A stretch of DNA of 64,000 nucleotides. Source: Gemmatimonadota bacterium (GTDB taxonomy: Bacteria > Gemmatimonadota > Gemmatimonadetes > Gemmatimonadales > Gemmatimonadaceae). The DNA lies in contig JADJRJ010000030.1 of assembly GCA_016712265.1 (NCBI GenBank), forward strand, positions 682,001 through 746,000, in the 5' to 3' direction. The position numbers and the translations under genes were made by a program. The notes under the pieces are model-generated. The model worked only from the letters and a program-made list of their open reading frames with translations. It did not search any database and was not told where the DNA came from. Below, in pieces: positions 25,195 through 33,900 of this stretch. The first letter of the stretch is position 1. Each line of letters starts with the position of its first letter.

Positions 25195-26432
25195 TGCACT
25201 TCCTCCGGGCTGAGGACGCAGACCGTCTCCACGTGCGCGGTCTGCGGAAAGAGGTCAAATGGCGACACGCGCTCCACCCGCCAGGACGGCAGCCGGCCGA
25301 GGTCGCGGGCCAGGGTGGCCGGGTCGCAACTCACATAAACCAGTCGACCCGGCCGTGGACGGGCACCCTCGAGGACCTCGCACACCCTGGCGTGCAGCCC
25401 CGTCCGGGGCGGATTGACGAGGACCAGGTCGGCAGGCAGGACCTCCGCGATGGTGTCTTCCACCCGCGCGGTTCGTACATCGACACCGGGGCATTCCGCG
25501 GCGGCGATCCGCGTCGCCTCCGGGTCGAGCTCAATCAGGGAAACGTCGATCCCGGCGGACGACAACCTCCCGGCAATCCGCCCCTGGCCGCCATAGGCAT
25601 CCACTACGCGGGCCGGCGACGTCTCGCTGATCACCGCGACGACATGGTCCTCCATCTCGCGGGCCATCGCGTCGTTGACCTGGGTGAAGGCGTCGAGCGA
25701 GGCCACGGCGTCGTCCTCGTCCGTCGAAGCCGCCGCCGACGTGTCATGGCGAACGCGCGTGAGGGACGGACATCGCCCGAGGAACGCCTCCCGGTCCCCC
25801 CACTGGCCGCCACCCTTCACGACGGCGCTCACTCCCAGCACCTCCCACCGCAGGACGACCCGCACGTCGTCACCCGCCGGAAGGAGGGCGATCGCCTCGC
25901 GCACCTCTCGCCAGGCAAGCTCGATCGGTTTCGCCGAGATCGGGCACTCCGTGAGGTCGAAAACCTCGTCCGGGGCGCCAAGTCGCCGGAGCCCACCGTG
26001 CCGGCCGGCGCCGCGTCCGCGAACGGTCAGCGTCAACTTGTTCCGGTAGCGCCAGACCTCCGGCGACGGACGCACCGCCTCGACCTCCACCATGCGATGT
26101 CCAATGCGCGACAGCGCCTGGCGCACGATGTCCTGCTTCGCGAGGAGCTGCGCGTCATAGGCGAGGTGCTGCATCTGGCATCCACCACAGGCATCGCGCA
26201 CATAGTGCGCACACGACGGCTCGACGCGGTCCGGCCCCGCGGTGAGCACCTCGACCAGCGTGCCTTCCGCATATCGCCGCCGGTTGCGCAGCCGCACCCG
26301 GACCAGGTCACCCGGCGCGGTGCGCGGCACGAAGGTCGCCAGTCCGTCGACACGCCCAATCCCGGCACCACCAGCGGCGATGCGGTCGATGCGGAGTTCG
26401 GCGTGCGTGGCTACCCTAGACCCTGAGTGCAT
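25191..26432 (-). CDS. Class I SAM-dependent RNA (uracil-5) methyltransferase, RlmD/TrmA type
   Basis: 413 aa. An N-terminal TRAM-like domain (ATHAELRIDRIAAGG...RRYAEGTLVEVL) is followed by the 4Fe-4S cysteines in SCAHYVRDACGGCQ and DLTECPIS, the SAM site DAYGGQGRIAGRLS, and VSCDPATLARDL with the catalytic Cys. Such enzymes put the methyl group of 5-methyluridine on 23S rRNA or tRNA; the iron-sulfur form points to the RlmD/RlmCD side. The start ATG at 26432 overlaps accC by 17 bases. It is oddly placed inside a biotin carboxylase operon. Confidence 0.87.
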   Translation of the reverse strand: MHSGSRVATHAELRIDRIAAGGAGIGRVDGLATFVPRTAPGDLVRVRLRNRRRYAEGTLVEVLTAGPDRVEPSCAHYVRDACGGCQMQHLAYDAQLLAKQDIVRQALSRIGHRMVEVEAVRPSPEVWRYRNKLTLTVRGRGAGRHGGLRRLGAPDEVFDLTECPISAKPIELAWREVREAIALLPAGDDVRVVLRWEVLGVSAVVKGGGQWGDREAFLGRCPSLTRVRHDTSAAASTDEDDAVASLDAFTQVNDAMAREMEDHVVAVISETSPARVVDAYGGQGRIAGRLSSAGIDVSLIELDPEATRIAAAECPGVDVRTARVEDTIAEVLPADLVLVNPPRTGLHARVCEVLEGARPRPGRLVYVSCDPATLARDLGRLPSWRVERVSPFDLFPQTAHVETVCVLSPEEVQ

Positions 26433-27939
26433 CACGCCTCGCCGCCAGCTCCCAGGCCGTGGGCGTCGCGGGCCCGGCCTCGGTCGTTGTCGTCGCGGTT
26501 GCGACGCGCCGCGTCCCGCGGTCCCGGTCGGCCAGCAGCGCGGCCGCGATCGCGGCCAGCTGCACCTGCGACGCCGGCGCCGCGGCCCCGACCAACGACG
26601 GCAGGCGCCGCTCGAGCCACTGGATCTCGATCGCGCCGCGACGGAACTCCTCGTCCTCAAGCACACGGAGGTGGAACTCCCGCGAGGTCTCGACCCCAAC
26701 GATCGTCAGCTCCCGCAGGGCGCGGTGCATGCGCGCGATACACTCCTCACGCGTCGCGGCCCACACGATCAACTTGGCGAGCATCGGGTCGTAATGCAGC
26801 CCAACGGTCGATCCGGTCTCGATCCCGCCGTCCCATCGCACCCCAGGCCCGGTGGGGACTTGAAGGAACTCAATCCGCCCTGTCGACGGGAGGAATCCGT
26901 TCGCCGGATCCTCGCTCGTGATCCGGCACTCCATCGACCAGCCGCGCGGCGTGAGATGCTCCGGGAATGGCAATCGCTCACCGGCCGCGACCCTAATCTG
27001 CCACTGCACGATGTCGACCCCAGTGACAAACTCCGTCACCGGATGCTCGACCTGAAGGCGGGTGTTCATCTCCAGGAAGTAGTAGTTGCCGTCCGCGTCC
27101 AGCAGGAATTCGCAGGTGCCGGCGTTCACGTAACCCGCCGCGCGCGCGGCCGCGACCGCCGTGTCGCCCATCCGCTTGCGCAGCTCCGGCGACACCGCGA
27201 CCGACGGCGCCTCCTCGATCATCTTCTGGTGCCGACGCTGCACCGAACACTCCCGCTCCCCCAGGGAACGCACGGTGCCATGCGCGTCGGCAATCACCTG
27301 GATCTCCACGTGGCGCGGCCCGACGATGTACTTCTCCACGTAGACCGTGTCGTCCCCAAACGCATTCTGCGCCTCGCGCCGCGCCGCATCGAGCGAGGAC
27401 GCCATCTCTGCCGCCGTCCGGACGACACGCATCCCCTTCCCCCCCCCACCCGCCGCGGCCTTCAACAACACCGGATACCCGTAGCGTTCAGCGATCGCCT
27501 CGGCCTCGGCGGCATCCTTCAGCCCCTCCGTGGTCCCTGGCACCACGGGAACGCCGGCGGCAATCGCCAGTTGGCGTGCCGCCGTCTTGCTCCCCAGCGC
27601 CGCGATCGCCTCGGGCGGCGGCCCGACGAACACCAGCCCCGCGTCGCGCACCGCCCGCGAGAACCACTCGCGCTCGGAGAGGAAGCCGTATCCCGGATGG
27701 ATGGCTTCCGCCCCCGTGCGTCTTGCAACTTCAATGAGACGCTCGCCCAGCAGGTAACTCTGCGACGAGGGCGCGGGCCCGATATTCACCGCTTCATCGG
27801 CGGCACGCACATGCGGGGCCTGGGCATCGGCGTCCGAATAGACCGCCACCGTACGCACGCCGAGTTCGCGACAGGCGCGCATGATCCGGATGGCGATCTC
27901 GCCCCGGTTCGCGACAAGGAGCTTGGTGAACATGGTCAT
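26416..27939 (-). CDS. accC: Biotin carboxylase subunit of acyl-CoA carboxylase
   Basis: 507-aa ATP-grasp enzyme that carboxylates biotin on the carrier protein. Visible signatures: KLLVANRGEIAIRIMRACRELG, EAIHPGYGFLSE, KAAAGGGGKGMRVV, ECSVQRRHQKMIEEAPS, EFLLDADGNYYFLEMNTRLQVEHPVTE and the ERLP..P-type end of the core. It is about 55 residues longer than E. coli AccC, with an Ala/Thr-rich C-terminal tail as in propionyl/methylcrotonyl-CoA carboxylase alpha parts. Lies 51 bases after the carboxyltransferase gene. Confidence 0.95.
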   Translation of the reverse strand: MTMFTKLLVANRGEIAIRIMRACRELGVRTVAVYSDADAQAPHVRAADEAVNIGPAPSSQSYLLGERLIEVARRTGAEAIHPGYGFLSEREWFSRAVRDAGLVFVGPPPEAIAALGSKTAARQLAIAAGVPVVPGTTEGLKDAAEAEAIAERYGYPVLLKAAAGGGGKGMRVVRTAAEMASSLDAARREAQNAFGDDTVYVEKYIVGPRHVEIQVIADAHGTVRSLGERECSVQRRHQKMIEEAPSVAVSPELRKRMGDTAVAAARAAGYVNAGTCEFLLDADGNYYFLEMNTRLQVEHPVTEFVTGVDIVQWQIRVAAGERLPFPEHLTPRGWSMECRITSEDPANGFLPSTGRIEFLQVPTGPGVRWDGGIETGSTVGLHYDPMLAKLIVWAATREECIARMHRALRELTIVGVETSREFHLRVLEDEEFRRGAIEIQWLERRLPSLVGAAAPASQVQLAAIAAALLADRDRGTRRVATATTTTEAGPATPTAWELAARRDALRV

Positions 27940-27990
27940 GGAGACGGCAGGCGGCAGGCACCCGGCAGCGCGTACCGCCGCAGCCCCAAC

Positions 27991-29541
27991 TCAGAGCGGC
28001 AGGTTGCCATGTTTCCTCGGCGGGTTGCGGTCGCGCTTGCCTTGCAGCGTCTGTAGCGCGTCGATCAATCGCGGGCGGGTATCGCGGGGGTCGATGATGT
28101 CGTCCACGAACCCGCGGGCGGCCGCCACATACGGATTGGCGAACTTCTCACTGTATTCAGCCACGCGCTCATCCATCGCCTTCGCCGGATCCGCCGCCTC
28201 GGCGATCTCCTTGCGGAAGAGGATCTCCACCGCCCCCTTGGGACCCATCACGGCGATCTCCGCCGTGGGCCAGGCCACGTTGAAATCCCCGCGAATGTGC
28301 TTGGAACTCATGACGTCGTACGCACCGCCATACGCCTTGCGCGTGATCACCGTCAGCTTCGGCACCGTCGCCTCGCAGTAGGCATACAGCAGCTTGGCGC
28401 CATGCCGGATGATTCCGCCATGTTCCTGCGCCACCCCTGGCAGGAAGCCCGGCACATCCTCGAAGGTCACGATTGGGATGTTGAAGGCATCGCAGAACCG
28501 GACGAACCGCGCCGCCTTCACCGAGGCGTTGATGTCCAGCACGCCGGCCAGCACCGCCGGCTGGTTCGCCACGATCCCGACCGAGAAGCCTCCCAGGTGC
28601 GCGAACCCGCACAGGATGTTCTGGGCGAACTCGGCGTGGACTTCATAGAAGGTCCCGTCGTCGACGATGCGCCGGATCACCTCGTGCATGTCATACGGCT
28701 TGTTCGCGTTGTCCGGGACGACGTCCAGCAGTCCCTCGTCGCGCCGGTCATGCGGATCGCGGCTCATGCCACGCGGGGGCGCATCGAGGTTGTTCTGCGG
28801 GATGTAGTGGAACAGTTCCCGGATCGCCTGGATCGACTGCAACTCCGAGTCGTGCGCGAAGTGGGCCACGCCGGAGGTGGCCGCATGCGTATCGGCTCCG
28901 CCGAGTCGTTCCATCGTGACATCCTCGTGCGTCACCGTCTTCACGACGTTGGGACCGGTGACGAACATGTACGAGGAGCCCCGCACCATGAACACAAAGT
29001 CCGTGATCGCGGGCGAGTAGACCGCGCCCCCCGCACAGGGGCCGAGAATGGCCGAGATCTGGGGGACGACCCCGGAGGCCATCGTGTTGCGCAGGAAGAT
29101 GTCGGCGTACCCGCCTAACGAGACCACCCCTTCCTGGATCCGGGCCCCGCCCGAGTCGTTGAGCCCGATCACTGGCGCCCCGTTCCGGACGGCGAGGTCC
29201 ATCACCTTGCAGATCTTCTCGGCGAAGGTCTCCGACAGGGAGCCGCCGAAGACCGTGAAGTCCTGGGAGAACACGTAAACCAGCCGCCCATCGATGCGGC
29301 CGTGACCGGTGACCACCCCGTCGCCGTAGACCTTCTGCTGGTCCAGGCCGAAGTCCGTCGACCGGTGGGTCACGAAGCGGTCGTACTCGACAAAGGACCC
29401 CTCGTCCAGCAGGAGGTCCAGCCGCTCCCGGGCGGACAACTTGCCCTTGTCGTGTTGTGCCTTGATGCGGGCCGCCCCGCCCCCCTGCTCGGCCAGGGCA
29501 CGGCGCCCCTCGAGCTGCTCGAGTTTCTCTCGCATGGTCAT
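27991..29541 (-). CDS. Acyl-CoA carboxylase carboxyltransferase (propionyl-CoA carboxylase beta type)
   Basis: 516 aa with the two crotonase-like halves of PccB-type subunits: [82 protein letters not shown], and in the second half [14 protein letters not shown] [39 protein letters not shown]. It transfers carboxyl from biotin to a short acyl-CoA, probably propionyl-CoA. The start is ATG at 29541 (or 29535). First gene of the carboxylase run; divergent from the transhydrogenase gene 80 bases away. Confidence 0.93.
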   Translation of the reverse strand: MTMREKLEQLEGRRALAEQGGGAARIKAQHDKGKLSARERLDLLLDEGSFVEYDRFVTHRSTDFGLDQQKVYGDGVVTGHGRIDGRLVYVFSQDFTVFGGSLSETFAEKICKVMDLAVRNGAPVIGLNDSGGARIQEGVVSLGGYADIFLRNTMASGVVPQISAILGPCAGGAVYSPAITDFVFMVRGSSYMFVTGPNVVKTVTHEDVTMERLGGADTHAATSGVAHFAHDSELQSIQAIRELFHYIPQNNLDAPPRGMSRDPHDRRDEGLLDVVPDNANKPYDMHEVIRRIVDDGTFYEVHAEFAQNILCGFAHLGGFSVGIVANQPAVLAGVLDINASVKAARFVRFCDAFNIPIVTFEDVPGFLPGVAQEHGGIIRHGAKLLYAYCEATVPKLTVITRKAYGGAYDVMSSKHIRGDFNVAWPTAEIAVMGPKGAVEILFRKEIAEAADPAKAMDERVAEYSEKFANPYVAAARGFVDDIIDPRDTRPRLIDALQTLQGKRDRNPPRKHGNLPL

Positions 29542-29620
29542 GGCCGGGAAAGGTAGTGAGCGAGCCCGGGGGGGAGGAGCCCATTCAGGGATCGTCCCCG
29601 GTGCCGATGCTTTCCTGGAC

Positions 29621-31012
29621 ATGGCAGGATACGAATTCGACCTCATCGTCATCGGCTCCGGACCCGCGGGGCAGCGCGGCGCCATTGCCGCCGCGAAACT
29701 GGGCAAGCGCGTCGCACTCATCGACCGCCGCGAGCTCGTGGGCGGCGTTTGCCTGCATACGGGGACGATCCCGTCCAAGACTCTCCGCGAGGCGATCCTC
29801 TACCTCAGCGGCTTCCGCCAGCGGGCCTTCTACGGGCGCGACTACTCGCTGAAGGAAGACATCACGATGGCGGACCTCACCTCGCGCGTGCACCAGGTGA
29901 TGGCGCGCGAGCTGGAGGTCATCCGGTCACAGCTGAAGCGGAACAACGTGACCATGTTGTGTGGCGCCGCGACGTTCGCCGACAGCCACCACGTCGGCGT
30001 CGTCGACGACTCCGGTTCACACACGGTGGTCGGCGGATCCAACGTCCTGATCGCCTGCGGTACACGCCCCGCGCGGTGCAGCAGCATCCCGTTTGATGGT
30101 GAGCGGTTCATCGACTCCGACGAGATCCTGAACCTCCGCACCCTGCCGCGCGAGCTGATCGTCGTCGGCGGCGGCGTGGTGGGGCTCGAGTACGCGTCGA
30201 TGTTCTCAGCGCTTGGCGTTCGCGTGTCGGTCGTGGACGCGCGGGAGCGGCTGCTCGATTTCGCCGACCACGAGATGGTCGACCTGCTCTGCCACCACAT
30301 GCGTGGCCAGAATGCCGTCTTCCGGCTCGGTGACGCGGTCGAGGAGGTGGGCTACGATGCCCGCGCCCGGATCAGCGTCCGTCTGCGGAGCCAGCGGGTG
30401 GTCCGCGGCGACGTCCTGCTGTACAGCGTTGGCCGACAGACCAACGCGGACCTCATTGGGCTGGATGCGGCCGGGCTCGAGGCGGATGATCGGGGACGCA
30501 TCGGCGTGAACGAGTGGTACCAAACACCGGTCCCGCACATCTACGCGGCCGGTGACGTGATCGGCTTCCCCGCCCTGGCGGCCACCTCCGCCGAACAGGG
30601 GCGTTCGGCCGCGTGCCACATGTTCGGTGCCCCGGTCCCCAATCCGGCCGACGTGGTGCTGCCCTATGGCATCTACACGATCCCGGAGATCTCCATGGTC
30701 GGCGCCACGGAGGATACCCTGGCGCGCGACCAGGTGCCGTACGACATCGGGCTCGCCCGTTTTGCCGAGTTGGCGCGTGCCCAGATGATGGGGGTGGACA
30801 CGGGGATGCTGAAGGTCTTGTTCAATCGCGAGACGAAGCGGATCCTCGGCGTGCATGCGTTCGGCGACAGCGCGACAGAGCTGGTGCATATCGGGCAGAC
30901 CGCGATGGCGCTGGGTGGGACGATCGAGTATTTCCGCGATGCGGTGTTCAACTATCCGACGTTGGCCGAGGCGTACAAGGTCGCGGGGCTGGACGGCACC
31001 AACCGGATCTAG
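29621..31012 (+). CDS. sthA: Soluble pyridine nucleotide transhydrogenase (FAD-dependent)
   Basis: 463-aa flavoprotein of the disulfide-reductase fold that moves hydride between NADPH and NAD+. The FAD site is [19 protein letters not shown] near residue 11. The next motif is [16 protein letters not shown], with a single Cys followed by Thr-type residues where lipoamide dehydrogenases have the redox pair CxxxxC; this loss is the mark of SthA. The NAD(P) site is [15 protein letters not shown], and the C-terminal interface [29 protein letters not shown] is complete. The start 29621 gives the normal length. Confidence 0.93.
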   Translation: MAGYEFDLIVIGSGPAGQRGAIAAAKLGKRVALIDRRELVGGVCLHTGTIPSKTLREAILYLSGFRQRAFYGRDYSLKEDITMADLTSRVHQVMARELEVIRSQLKRNNVTMLCGAATFADSHHVGVVDDSGSHTVVGGSNVLIACGTRPARCSSIPFDGERFIDSDEILNLRTLPRELIVVGGGVVGLEYASMFSALGVRVSVVDARERLLDFADHEMVDLLCHHMRGQNAVFRLGDAVEEVGYDARARISVRLRSQRVVRGDVLLYSVGRQTNADLIGLDAAGLEADDRGRIGVNEWYQTPVPHIYAAGDVIGFPALAATSAEQGRSAACHMFGAPVPNPADVVLPYGIYTIPEISMVGATEDTLARDQVPYDIGLARFAELARAQMMGVDTGMLKVLFNRETKRILGVHAFGDSATELVHIGQTAMALGGTIEYFRDAVFNYPTLAEAYKVAGLDGTNRI

Positions 31013-31557
31013 GAGGCACTGGCGGTCACGCGGGGTGTGCCACCCGCGGGTCGCTCTTGAGCTGCCCCAGGGCCTCCTCCCTCGTGTACCGGCGGGGCGC
31101 TCGCCAATGTTGGGCCCGACGGGCGGCCGCACTCGATACCGCTCCGCTGCGTGTGTCCAGGGTCGCCGACGAGTTGGGCAATGCGCGCCGTGCGACCGCT
31201 CGTGAATCGCCGCCGAAGCGATGCAGCACGCGTCCGGCGCTTCAGGACACCAGGCCGGTGCTTCCCTGACGCCCGCCCGGCGGCGGAGCGCGGATGTTCG
31301 CCGACGCGCAGACCCTCGCGACCGAGCTCCAGGCACGCGGGGTGGTCACCGCCCTCATCGAGCGCGGCAGTGCGAGCGGCGGTTTGTTCCGCGAACTCTA
31401 TGACCTCCAGGTCGATCCGTTCGAGCTGGCCAATCTCCCGGTGACCGCGCCGAGCGACCCGACCGTACTCGTGGTGAGCACCTCGATGGCGAGCCGTCTG
31501 GCCATGCTGCGCCTTACCAGGTGATCCGAGGCGCGGCCTGACAGACGCAGAGTGCGG
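31013..31557. other. Gene-poor stretch with a candidate terminator and a small ORF
   Basis: 545 bases between sthA and the 780-aa lipoprotein gene. An imperfect hairpin CGCGGGGTG/CACCCGCG (31029-31048) just after sthA may be its terminator. The only reading with protein-like features is the small frame at 31294-31524. The rest shows no codon pattern I trust, and could be decayed coding DNA. Confidence 0.5.
31294..31524 (+). pseudogene. Possible sulfatase-like C-terminal remnant
   Basis: A 76-codon frame. It contains LFRELYDLQVDPFELANLP, which resembles the LYDL..DP.E..NL block near the C-terminus of sulfatases. The frame is open only from about 31270, and nothing upstream in any frame gives the catalytic C/S-x-P-x-R region, so if the likeness is real this is a fragment. 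No clear ribosome-binding site. It may equally be chance. Confidence 0.25.
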
Positions 31558-33900
31558 TCATGGGGAGATCGCCACCTGTATCGTGCGTGTGAGTGCGGTA
31601 CCGTCCGCGCGCGCCGTGATCGTAACGCCGGTCCCACTCCGCGTCGCGACGAACCAAGCGCGGTAAGTGCCGTCCCCGTGGTCCGTGACAGGGCGGAAGG
31701 CACCCGCACCGTCGCCGGATCCGACGGCGAACGTCACCTGGCGCCCGCCGGCCGCAATCGCATTGCCGGCCTCGTCGCGAGCGCGCACCTGAACGATGAC
31801 GCTGTCGCCCACCGCCAATGTGCTGCGCTCGACGGACACGTCGGAGCGTCGAACCGAGAAGTCGCCGGGGACAACGGTGAGCGTGACCGGCACCGAGCTG
31901 AGCCTCGTGCCGCCGATCGAGGCGACCAGGGTCGTCGCGGCGCCCGCAACCTCGCCGGTAACGGTCGCAACGTACCGGCCATCCCGGAGGTCGACGACGG
32001 GACCCATGATGCCGGTGGACACGGTGCCGCTGTCAGTGCTCGCGGCGCCGAAGGTGACCGTGAGTGGGCGTGTGATGGTGCACCCCTTGGCGTCACGCAC
32101 CTGGAGGGTGAGCGTGGTGGCGATGCCCGATGGCAACACGAGCGATGTGCGCGGCTGCGGCGACGGCGAGCGATCGTTGATCACCAGTTCCGACGTGGCG
32201 TACGACACCTCGCTGTTGGGACAGGTCGCGATCACCGTCACGGTGGGCGAGGGGGTGCGCACCGCGCGACCGTCAATGGTGGCGCTGATGGCGTCCGGTG
32301 CACCGGCCGATTGGGCCACGTACCAGGCGGAGTACGACCCGTCGCCGCCATCGCGTACCGGGCCCAAGCGGCCCACGCTCGCTCCAACCGCCGCTGACCG
32401 CCGAAACGTCACGGTGCGACCACCGGTCTCGACGCGATTGCCGTACGGGTCGCGAGCATTCAGCTGCACCAGGGTGGAATCGCCCGGCGTCAGGACCGAC
32501 TGCAAGGCGGCAAGCTCCGAGGAATCCGCCGAGGCGGCGCCGGCACGGACCACGAGGGACGGCAGGTGTGACTCGCCAAGGGAGTCGAGCATCTGGACGA
32601 GGGTCGTGCCATCGATCGTGGCCCCGACGGTGACCGGGGTGCCGGCCCGCGTCGCCACGAAGGTGGCGGTGTAGCGTCCATCTCCGCTGGTGGTGGCCTT
32701 CGACACGGTGCCCCCGCTCGTGCCCGTGTTGTCGAGCGTGAACTCGACGGTGTGCGCGCTGCGGACGAGGGCGTCCGTCACGTCACGCAGCTCAACGGTG
32801 AAGGTGCCCTGTTGCCCCGCAATGAAGGCGGTCGCGCTCACCTGCACGCGCGACCGCTGCGGCGCCAGCGGTGGCGGGAGGACCGTGAGCGACGGTGCGG
32901 GGCCGCCCTTCTCCACACCGTTGAGGCGCACCCCGACCTGCAGCGTGGCGGGCTGTGTGACCGTGAGCGTGGCGTCGTAGCTACCATCGTCGTGGTCCGA
33001 GACGGGGCCGATGGTTCCCGGCGCATCGTCCGGCAGGAAGAACTCGACGGTCTCGCCTCCTGACGTGCGGCGCACACCGGCGGAGTCGTGCACCACGAGG
33101 GTGAGTCGCACGCCGGCGTCGATCGCGGTGGTGTCGGCGGAGAGGTGCACGATGGACCGATCCACCGCCACGCCGCGTGCGACGGTCACGGTGGGAGGAG
33201 GCGACGTGAGCTCGGTGTCGTTCACGGTTGCCGTGACGGTGATGGGCGTACCTGCGGTGCCGCCGGTGAACGTCGCGGTGTACGTGCCATCGCCGTTGTC
33301 CGTTACCGTGCCCACTTCGCCGGTGCCGCTGCCACCCGTGACGCGCACCCTCACGCGTAGCCCACCTGAATCCAGGGGATTGCCGAAGGCGTCGACGGTA
33401 TGGAGCACCACGCGCGCGCTGTCGCCGGCGACCACGGTGCGCGGCGACACGGAGAGGTAGCTGTCGGTGGGTGAGTACGGGCCGGGTTGCACCTGAAGCG
33501 TGGGGAGCGGACTCGTGACCGGCACGCCATCGATGGACGCGCCGATGGTGGCCGGCGAGCCGGATCGGCGCCCATGGAACGTCGCCTGGTAGCGGCCATC
33601 ACCACGATCGAATACCTGGCCGATGATCCCCGTGCTGCCGCCGCCGGTGGCACTGAAGGCGACGAGGCCTCCTCCCGTGGTGCGGGAGCGGCCGCGCGCG
33701 TCCCTCGCCCGCAACGTGAGAAGGACGGAGTCGCCGGCCGCCACCGTGCGCGCGGCGATCAACACTTCAGACTGTGCTGCGTCGATGGCTCCCGCGCCGG
33801 CGGGCCCCGTGCTGCGGTCACTGCACGCGGCCACGAACAGTGCGGCGGTCGCAGCCAACAGCGCCGCGCCTCGCCAGGGAGCAGAAGGTGAGGGTGTCAT
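31558..33900 (-). CDS. Large lipoprotein with seven Ig-like (filamin/invasin-type) repeats
   Basis: 780 aa. A lipoprotein signal (AALLAATAALFVAAC, lipid-modified Cys) is followed by seven tandem repeats of about 95-110 aa. Each has a TVxAGDSVxVxLxxRD pattern, a GG..V.F core, a VxDxGDGTYxATF block and a final ATVDG...SPxPTVTV strand. These look like bacterial Ig-like or filamin-type beta sandwiches used in surface stalks and adhesins. No catalytic domain is seen. The ATG overlaps the stop of the 1309-aa gene (ATGA), so the two are made together. Start chosen at 33900 for the signal peptide. Binding partner unknown. Confidence 0.85.
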   Translation of the reverse strand: MTPSPSAPWRGAALLAATAALFVAACSDRSTGPAGAGAIDAAQSEVLIAARTVAAGDSVLLTLRARDARGRSRTTGGGLVAFSATGGGSTGIIGQVFDRGDGRYQATFHGRRSGSPATIGASIDGVPVTSPLPTLQVQPGPYSPTDSYLSVSPRTVVAGDSARVVLHTVDAFGNPLDSGGLRVRVRVTGGSGTGEVGTVTDNGDGTYTATFTGGTAGTPITVTATVNDTELTSPPPTVTVARGVAVDRSIVHLSADTTAIDAGVRLTLVVHDSAGVRRTSGGETVEFFLPDDAPGTIGPVSDHDDGSYDATLTVTQPATLQVGVRLNGVEKGGPAPSLTVLPPPLAPQRSRVQVSATAFIAGQQGTFTVELRDVTDALVRSAHTVEFTLDNTGTSGGTVSKATTSGDGRYTATFVATRAGTPVTVGATIDGTTLVQMLDSLGESHLPSLVVRAGAASADSSELAALQSVLTPGDSTLVQLNARDPYGNRVETGGRTVTFRRSAAVGASVGRLGPVRDGGDGSYSAWYVAQSAGAPDAISATIDGRAVRTPSPTVTVIATCPNSEVSYATSELVINDRSPSPQPRTSLVLPSGIATTLTLQVRDAKGCTITRPLTVTFGAASTDSGTVSTGIMGPVVDLRDGRYVATVTGEVAGAATTLVASIGGTRLSSVPVTLTVVPGDFSVRRSDVSVERSTLAVGDSVIVQVRARDEAGNAIAAGGRQVTFAVGSGDGAGAFRPVTDHGDGTYRAWFVATRSGTGVTITARADGTALTRTIQVAISP

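Noticed and set aside
26242..28056. A 604-codon plus-strand frame opposite accC
   Set aside because: Antisense to accC, with only low-complexity sequence.
31558..33900. Seven protein repeats considered as DNA repeats or a CRISPR-like array
   Set aside because: Units are about 300 bp, only similar at the protein level, with no constant short repeat or spacers.
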